Shown in pieces: positions 59,501-64,000 of a stretch of DNA of 64,000 bases. The stretch is taken from contig NZ_VLTJ01000007.1 of assembly GCF_007558815.1 (NCBI RefSeq), positions 248,001 to 312,000 of the forward strand, written 5' to 3'. Numbering within the stretch: position 1 is the first letter of the stretch; every line of letters starts with the position of its first letter. The notes beneath the pieces were generated by a model, which searched no databases, was not told the DNA's origin, and worked only from the letters and a program-made list of their open reading frames with translations. The position numbers were made by a program, and so were the translations under genes. The DNA is from Verticiella sediminum. GTDB lineage: Bacteria; Pseudomonadota; Gammaproteobacteria; Burkholderiales; Burkholderiaceae_B.

Positions 59501-62500
59501 CACGATGAGTTCGGGGGCGGCGCGCAGCCGCCGGTCGGCATAGAGCAGCGGCGCGGCCAGGCGCTGGAAGTCGGCGGCCTCGTCCGCATCCATGCCCAGG
59601 TGGCGAAGCTGGACCTGCGCCTGCGTCCACGCGAGCGTGGCGGCGCGCTCGAAGGCGCTGCGGTCGTGGTGCTGGTCGATCAGGTCCAGCAGTTCGGCGC
59701 GCGACGCGGCCACCACTGTCCAGAAGGCGATGCGCGCCAGCCCGCCCGGCGGAATGTGCAGGCGCCGGCGCAGGCAGAACACCGGGTCGAGCACGGTACC
59801 CACTGTGTTCGACAGCGGCTGGTCATCCACGATCGCCGCGGCCGTGCCGGCATCGTGGCCGCGGCCCAGGAAACGGGCGCGGTCGGATTCGTGTTGCGGC
59901 TCGGCGGTGATCTCGCCCTCGACCACCGCGAAATGCGCGGCCCAGACGGAAGGTTCCTCGGGCGCACGCGTGCGCCGCGTGGCGATCAGGGCGCCGAATT
60001 CGGGCAGATAGTCGGTCAGGACGAAGAGCTTGGCGAAGGCCGGGTGGGCTTCGTCGGCGGACTGCGCACCCAGCACCACTTCCGCATAGGACGTGACGTC
60101 GACCTCGCGTGCGCGGCGTCCACTGTTGGCCAGCGAGAGGCGGCGCACCTCGCCATCGCTCTCGCCCGAGACCAGCACGTCCAGCGTAGTGGCCAGGCCG
60201 CCGTCGCGGTGGGTGAAGGTGGCGCGGTCCTCTGCGAACAGCGCGTCGCCGTGCCGGGCATCGGCCGGCAGCGGCTGGGCGGTGGCGGACCAGGCCTGGC
60301 CGCTGCGCACGTCGCGCAGATAGACAAAGCTGCCCCAGGGGTCCCGGGTCGCATCCTCGCGCCAGCGCGTCACGGCCAGGCCGCGCCAGCGGCTGTAGCC
60401 CGCGCCGGCCGCGGTCAGCATCACGCTGTAGCTTCCGTTGGACAGCAGGTGCGTGACGGGCGCCGGCCCCGGCGCCGAGGCCGGTACGCGCCGCACGGCC
60501 GGCGCCTGCGCGCTGCTGTCGTTGCGGGAGGCCATGACTTCCTCCGCGCGGGGATGCTCCACCGCGACGTTGCGCGGCATGCGCTCCTGCAGCAGCAGCT
60601 CGCTGGACTGGATCATCGGCTCGCGGTGAAAGTACGCGCGCATCGCGCCGCCATGCAGCACGTTGGCGATGGCCACGATGGTCATGCCCTGGTGGTGGGC
60701 CATGAAGCTGCGCACGATCGCCACCCGGTCGCCTTCGGGCAGGCGCGATGGTGTGAAGTCCAGCGCCTCGTAGAAGCCATGGCGGCCGAGCGCGCCCATC
60801 GCGGCCAGTCGCGCGTAGTTGCGGCAGGCGGCCCGCGGGTCCACCATCGCCGCCAGGCCTGTGGCATAGGGCGCGACCACGCGGTTGTCGGCCAATCCGC
60901 GCTTGAGCCCCAGGCCGGGTACCCCGAAGTTGGAGTACTGGTAGGTGTACTCCAGGTCGCGGGCGTTGTAGGCGGACTCGGAAATGCCCCAGGGCATGCC
61001 GAGCGAGTCCCCGTAGGCTATCTGCCGATGCACCACCAGCCGGTTGGTCTGCTCGAGCAGGCTGCCGACCGGCGCGCGCATCACCAGCGAGGGCATCAGG
61101 TATTCGAACATGGAGCCCGACCAGGACACGAGGGCAGAGCCGAAGCCCACCGGCGTGGCCGTGCGGCCCAGGCGAAACCAGTGGCGCGTGGGCGCATCGC
61201 CCTTGGCGATGGCGAACAGGCTCGCCAGGCGGGCCTCGGAGCCGAGCAGATCGTAGCAACTGGCGTCCAGGCGCTGATCGGCCGGTGCGTACCCGATGGA
61301 CAGCAGCTTGCGCTCCGGGTCGACGAGAAAGGTGAAATCCATGGCCAGCGCCATCGCACGCGCAGTGTCGGCCAGCACCTGCAGGCGGGCCGCCAGCGCC
61401 TGCGGTGCCTGGGCATGGCGCGCGTCGTGCGCATGCGCAGCCGCCGCGCGGCCGAACGCCTCGATCCAGAAGACGAGGTCCTCCGCCTCTTCGTCCTCGA
61501 CCAGCGCCAGCTCCTGGGCGGCGCCGGCGGCCTTCTGCGCGAGCCGGCCCAGCGTGGGTGCAAGGGCGTCGAGCGCCTGCGGCCCCTGGAGCTGGAGTGC
61601 CATGTCATCGAGCAGCTCGCCGACCCGCCGACCCCGCGCGCGGCGCGCCACGTCCAGGCCTGCCAGGGCTTCGCGGGCCAGTTCCAGGGCATCCGCCATG
61701 CCGGCCCTGGCATCGGGTTCGCGAACGCCGTCGCGCCACGCCTCGCAGGCGTTGGCCAGCGTGATCAGGTGGCCGGCCAGGTTGCCGCTGTCCACCGACG
61801 ACACATAGGGCGGGTCCAGCGCACGCAGATCCGATGTGTCGTACCAGTTGAAGAAGTGGCCCTTGTAGCGGTGCAGCCTGCGCAACGTGGCGAAGCTCGC
61901 CTCCAGGCGCTCGACGGTCTCGGCCAGGCCGGTCCAGCCGAAATCGCGCGCCGCCGCGGTGGCCAGCAGATACAGGCCGATGTTGGTGGGCGAGGTCCGC
62001 CGTGCCAGGACCGGCTTGGGTACTTCCTGAAAATTGTCGGGCGGCAGCATGTGGTCCGCCGGCGTCACGAAGGTCTCGAAATAGCGCCAGGTGCGCCGCG
62101 CGATCAGGCGCAGTGCCCGGGCATCGGCTGCCCGGGGCGCGCTGCGGCGCGCCGGCTTCGGCGGCCGGCTGGCCCACCAGGCCAGGGTGGGTGCCACGAG
62201 CCACAGCAGCGTGAACGGCAGCACCACCGGCCAGGACGATGGCGACAGGATCAGTGCAGCGGCACTCATGACCAGCCCGAGTGACACGCCGCCGGCCATC
62301 TGGCGGTAGAAGCCCGCCGGATCGAGCCGTGGACGCCTGCCGGCCTGCGCCGCCGTCGTCCATTCGAGCAAACGCTGGCGCGTGAAGAACAGGCGTACGA
62401 GGGTGCGCACGATGGCATCGCCCATGCGCCAGGCCTGGTCCGCGAGGAAGGTCAGCGCCAGACCTGTCTGCAGCAGGGCCAGCTTCAGGTCGGCGGCGAG

Positions 62501-64000
62501 CGCCAGGAAGTGGCTGCGCATCCGCACGCCCGCGCGGTGCGGCCAGACCGCGAAGACCGTCGGCAGCATGGCGGGGATTGCGATGGCGGCCAGCACCAGC
62601 GCGGTGGCCACGAACGCCGACGGCGCGGGCAGCAGCCAGGCAACGCCCAGCGCCAGCAGCGTGAAAGGCGCGAGCAGCGAGCGCCGCAGATTGTCGAGCA
62701 TCTTCCAGCGGCCGATGGCGGGAACGGCGCGCACGCCCGTGCGCGGCCCGAAGATCCATGGCAGCAGTTGCCAATCGCCCCGGCTCCAGCGGTGCTGGCG
62801 CCGCGCCGCGACGTCGTAGCGCGCGGGCGCTTCCTCGACCAGCTCGATGTCCGACGCCAGCCCGGCGCGCGCGAACACGCCCTCGAACAGGTCGTGGCTC
62901 AGCAGGGTGTTGTCGGGCACCCGCGCGTGCAGGGCCGCTTCGAAGGCGTCCACGTCGTAGATGCCCTTGCCGGTGTAGGAACCTTCGCCGAAGAGGTCCT
63001 GGTAGACGTCCGAGACGGCCATCGCATACGGATCCATGCCGCCGGGGCTGGAGGAAAGCCGCTGGTAGAGCGAGCCTTCCCGGCCCACCGGCAGCGAAGG
63101 CGTGATGCGCGGCTGGAGAATCCCGTAGCCGCCCACGACACGCTGCAAGGCAGCGTCGAAGCGGGGCCGGTTCAGCGGATGCGCCATCTTGCCCACCAGC
63201 CGCAGGGCCGCATCGCGCGGCAGCCGCGTGTCGGCATCGAGCGTGAGGACATAGCGCACGCCCTGCGGCACGCGCGACGCGTCGCCCTGCGGCACGAAGC
63301 TGGTATCGCTCGCGCCGCGCAGCAGGCGATTGAGCTCATGCAGCTTGCCCCGCTTGCGCTCCCAGCCCATCCAGGTGTTCTCTGCCGCGTTGAAGACCCG
63401 GCGCCGGTGCAGCAACAGGAAGCGGCAGCCCGCGGGCGCGGGTCCGTGGCGCCGGTTCAGCGCCGCGATGGCCTGCACCGCCGTCGCCAGCAGCGGCGCA
63501 TCCGATGGCAGCGTCTCGCTGTCCGCGTCGACGCCGTCGGTCAGCAAGGCGAAAACGATGTCGCCCCCGCCGCCCGCCAGATGATGAACCTCGAGCCGCT
63601 CGATCTGCGCCAGCAGGTCGGCCTCGCTGGTCAGCAGGGTGGGCACCGCCACCAGCGTACGCAGCGTGTCAGGCACACCCGCGACGAGTTCCAGCCCCGG
63701 CAGTGGGACCGCGCCGAAGCGCCAGGCCGCCAGGCGATTCACCAGCGCCGTCGCGACCTCGATCGCCGGCAGCAGCAGCGCAAGCGCCCACAGCGCGAGG
63801 ACGGCGGTGCTGCCGCCCGCCGGGACCCATGCCAGCGCCAGCGCGAGCAGACCCGCCGCACCGGCCAGGATCGCTCCGGCATAGGCGCCGATGCCCAGGC
63901 CACGGGGCCAGTGGCCCAGGCGCCGATGCAGCGGCGGACGAAAGCCGATGGCTTTCTCCAGCGCAGGCCGGCCTTGCGCGATGAGGTGGTAGCCGGGGTC
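56600..64000 (-). CDS. ndvB: Cyclic beta-1,2-glucan synthase (NdvB-like), 5' end beyond window
   Basis: At least 2466 residues are visible, open at 64000; NdvB proteins are usually about 2800. The window covers part of the membrane region, a glycosyltransferase 84 domain with its metal/UDP motif LTLDADTRLPRDA, several further membrane helices (LLAPFTLLALGVAWLLPAP; FHLALAADLKLALLQ), a glucoamylase-like segment and a C-terminal GH94-type phosphorylase part with YQASGAYGFRDQLQDGMAL, GTGDWNDGMNRVG and DKTARDPGYIKGYPPGLREN. It would polymerise, trim and cyclise beta-1,2-glucan for osmoadaptation. No frameshift is seen over 7.4 kb. A protease gene follows after 17 bases. Confidence 0.9.
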   Translation of the reverse strand, partial: DPGYHLIAQGRPALEKAIGFRPPLHRRLGHWPRGLGIGAYAGAILAGAAGLLALALAWVPAGGSTAVLALWALALLLPAIEVATALVNRLAAWRFGAVPLPGLELVAGVPDTLRTLVAVPTLLTSEADLLAQIERLEVHHLAGGGGDIVFALLTDGVDADSETLPSDAPLLATAVQAIAALNRRHGPAPAGCRFLLLHRRRVFNAAENTWMGWERKRGKLHELNRLLRGASDTSFVPQGDASRVPQGVRYVLTLDADTRLPRDAALRLVGKMAHPLNRPRFDAALQRVVGGYGILQPRITPSLPVGREGSLYQRLSSSPGGMDPYAMAVSDVYQDLFGEGSYTGKGIYDVDAFEAALHARVPDNTLLSHDLFEGVFARAGLASDIELVEEAPARYDVAARRQHRWSRGDWQLLPWIFGPRTGVRAVPAIGRWKMLDNLRRSLLAPFTLLALGVAWLLPAPSAFVATALVLAAIAIPAMLPTVFAVWPHRAGVRMRSHFLALAADLKLALLQTGLALTFLADQAWRMGDAIVRTLVRLFFTRQRLLEWTTAAQAGRRPRLDPAGFYRQMAGGVSLGLVMSAAALILSPSSWPVVLPFTLLWLVAPTLAWWASRPPKPARRSAPRAADARALRLIARRTWRYFETFVTPADHMLPPDNFQEVPKPVLARRTSPTNIGLYLLATAAARDFGWTGLAETVERLEASFATLRRLHRYKGHFFNWYDTSDLRALDPPYVSSVDSGNLAGHLITLANACEAWRDGVREPDARAGMADALELAREALAGLDVARRARGRRVGELLDDMALQLQGPQALDALAPTLGRLAQKAAGAAQELALVEDEEAEDLVFWIEAFGRAAAAHAHDARHAQAPQALAARLQVLADTARAMALAMDFTFLVDPERKLLSIGYAPADQRLDASCYDLLGSEARLASLFAIAKGDAPTRHWFRLGRTATPVGFGSALVSWSGSMFEYLMPSLVMRAPVGSLLEQTNRLVVHRQIAYGDSLGMPWGISESAYNARDLEYTYQYSNFGVPGLGLKRGLADNRVVAPYATGLAAMVDPRAACRNYARLAAMGALGRHGFYEALDFTPSRLPEGDRVAIVRSFMAHHQGMTIVAIANVLHGGAMRAYFHREPMIQSSELLLQERMPRNVAVEHPRAEEVMASRNDSSAQAPAVRRVPASAPGPAPVTHLLSNGSYSVMLTAAGAGYSRWRGLAVTRWREDATRDPWGSFVYLRDVRSGQAWSATAQPLPADARHGDALFAEDRATFTHRDGGLATTLDVLVSGESDGEVRRLSLANSGRRAREVDVTSYAEVVLGAQSADEAHPAFAKLFVLTDYLPEFGALIATRRTRAPEEPSVWAAHFAVVEGEITAEPQHESDRARFLGRGHDAGTAAAIVDDQPLSNTVGTVLDPVFCLRRRLHIPPGGLARIAFWTVVAASRAELLDLIDQHHDRSAFERAATLAWTQAQVQLRHLGMDADEAADFQRLAAPLLYADRRLRAAPELIVRGTGPQSGLWPHGVSGDLPIVLLRIDEIEDLAQVRQVLRAHEYWRMKQLGVDLVILNERASSYVQDLQVAIETAVRSSQARPRLDAGHAQGAIHALRADRLGAEGRALLQSVARVELVARQGSMADRLARLAPLRAGPASEPASPLPQGAPAPAALPLAEPTASQDLEFFNGLGGFAQDGREYVVRLQPGQTTPAPWINVIANPGFGFQVSAQGSGATWCENSRENQLTPWSNDPVSDPSGEAFYVRDEDSGALWSPTAWPLHGAGACEARHGRGYSRFAHEAHGIALELLQYVPLDDPLKISRLTLRNRSDRARRLSVTAYVEWVLGTSRGASAPFIVTASDAASGAILARKPWGMAFPGRVAFADLGGRQTAWTADRTEFLGRHGSPRAPAALLGREPLSGAIGAGLDPCAALQCVVELAAGESIEVVALLGQAVSEEQARALIARYRAADLDAVLAGVTAYWERTLGAVQVSTPDRAMDIMLNGWLLYQTIACRLWARSAFYQASGAYGFRDQLQDGMALSLCQPEAARHHILRAAARQFVEGDVQHWWLPHSGQGVRTRISDDRVWLAYATAGYVASSGDAAILDEKVDFLDGPALQAGEHDAFFQPMPAGQPASLFEHCARGLDQCLDLTGALGLPLIGTGDWNDGMNRVGAGGRGESVWLGWLLVRTIALFAPLAEGRGDARAARWRAHAESVRAAIEREAWDGDWYRRATFDDGTWLGAQDNEECRIDAIAQAWAVLSGAAEPWRAARAMDSLAQHLIVPADGLMLLLAPPFDKTARDPGYIKGYPPGLRENGGQYSHAAVWAILAFARQGDGDRAASLFALVNPIHHARTPQEVARYKVEPYVIAADVYAVAPHAGRGGWTWYTGSAGWMYRAGIEGILGLRREGDCLRIDPCIPSEWPGFEMNLTIESTRCAIVVRHRSSRCRGISQALLDEQAVAHEEGGARVPLDGATHRLVLTI

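Noticed and set aside
58343-62284. 1313-codon plus-strand frame opposite the glucan synthase
   Set aside because: Shadow of ndvB; no domain is recognisable and composition is that of an antisense frame.
1-64000. tRNA/rRNA genes, IS elements, integrases, CRISPR arrays, phage genes
   Set aside because: No sequence in the window supports any of these; the mirrored repeat at 18739-18846 was considered as a small mobile element, but the sigma-54 promoter arrangement explains it better and no target duplication is visible.

Overview
The window is G+C-rich, densely coded proteobacterial DNA with about fifty genes. It shows no rRNA, tRNA, IS element, phage gene or CRISPR array. Two periplasmic 'Bug' receptors of the tripartite tricarboxylate family, a DUF2863 protein and solitary catabolic operons with their own GntR, LysR, IclR or MocR regulators point to a betaproteobacterium of the Burkholderiales, most likely Alcaligenaceae (Bordetella, Achromobacter or Pigmentiphaga type). 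The genus is an inference.

Region by region. 1-2.6 kb: a Bug receptor and an FAA-hydrolase enzyme, divergent from an FCD-type GntR regulator; the gap between them holds a helically phased array of CCAA half-sites. 2.6-14.4 kb: a PPC-like lipoprotein, a membrane PQQ dehydrogenase, a TIM-barrel amidohydrolase behind a 32-bp palindrome, aconitase A behind a 21-bp inverted repeat, an aldehyde dehydrogenase, a DUF2863 protein and a methyltransferase. 14.6-35.4 kb: a purine (urate) catabolic island. 35.3-40.3 kb: an MFS carrier, a PaiB protein, and a class I fumarase with a beta-ketoadipyl-CoA-type thiolase. 40.4-48.3 kb: a polyamine-type ABC transporter, an M19 dipeptidase-like protein, a MocR regulator and a DadA-like oxidoreductase. 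48.3-55.8 kb: an IclR regulator divergent from a CoA-dependent degradation operon (enoyl-CoA hydratase, two acyl-CoA dehydrogenases, an ADP-forming acyl-CoA synthetase, a Bug receptor). 55.8-64 kb: a trypsin-like protease behind the C-terminal 2466 residues of a cyclic beta-1,2-glucan synthase that runs off the window.

The purine island is the most interesting part. It encodes two CDA-type purine deaminase candidates, a three-subunit xanthine-dehydrogenase-type hydroxylase, an HpxD-like Rieske oxygenase, the FAD urate hydroxylase HpxO, hydroxyisourate hydrolase UraH and a UraD-AllC fusion. Together these could take purine bases to urate, then through hydroxyisourate and OHCU to allantoin, and later cleave allantoate. 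No allantoinase is visible. Mixed in are two 2-oxoglutarate/Fe(II) oxygenases, an alpha/beta-hydrolase, a LysR regulator and three NMT1/SsuA-type binding proteins, but only two permease-ATPase pairs.

Three good sigma-54 promoters lie here, all beginning TTGGCATG. Two are arranged back to back as mirror images whose predicted transcripts share the same first 19 nucleotides. The third has an NtrC-like enhancer palindrome about 90 bases upstream. Together they suggest a nitrogen-limitation scavenging system in which an orphan binding protein, a purine deaminase, a dioxygenase and an ABC importer are switched on together. The ABC ligands and the oxygenase substrates are unknown and are the part most likely to be undescribed.
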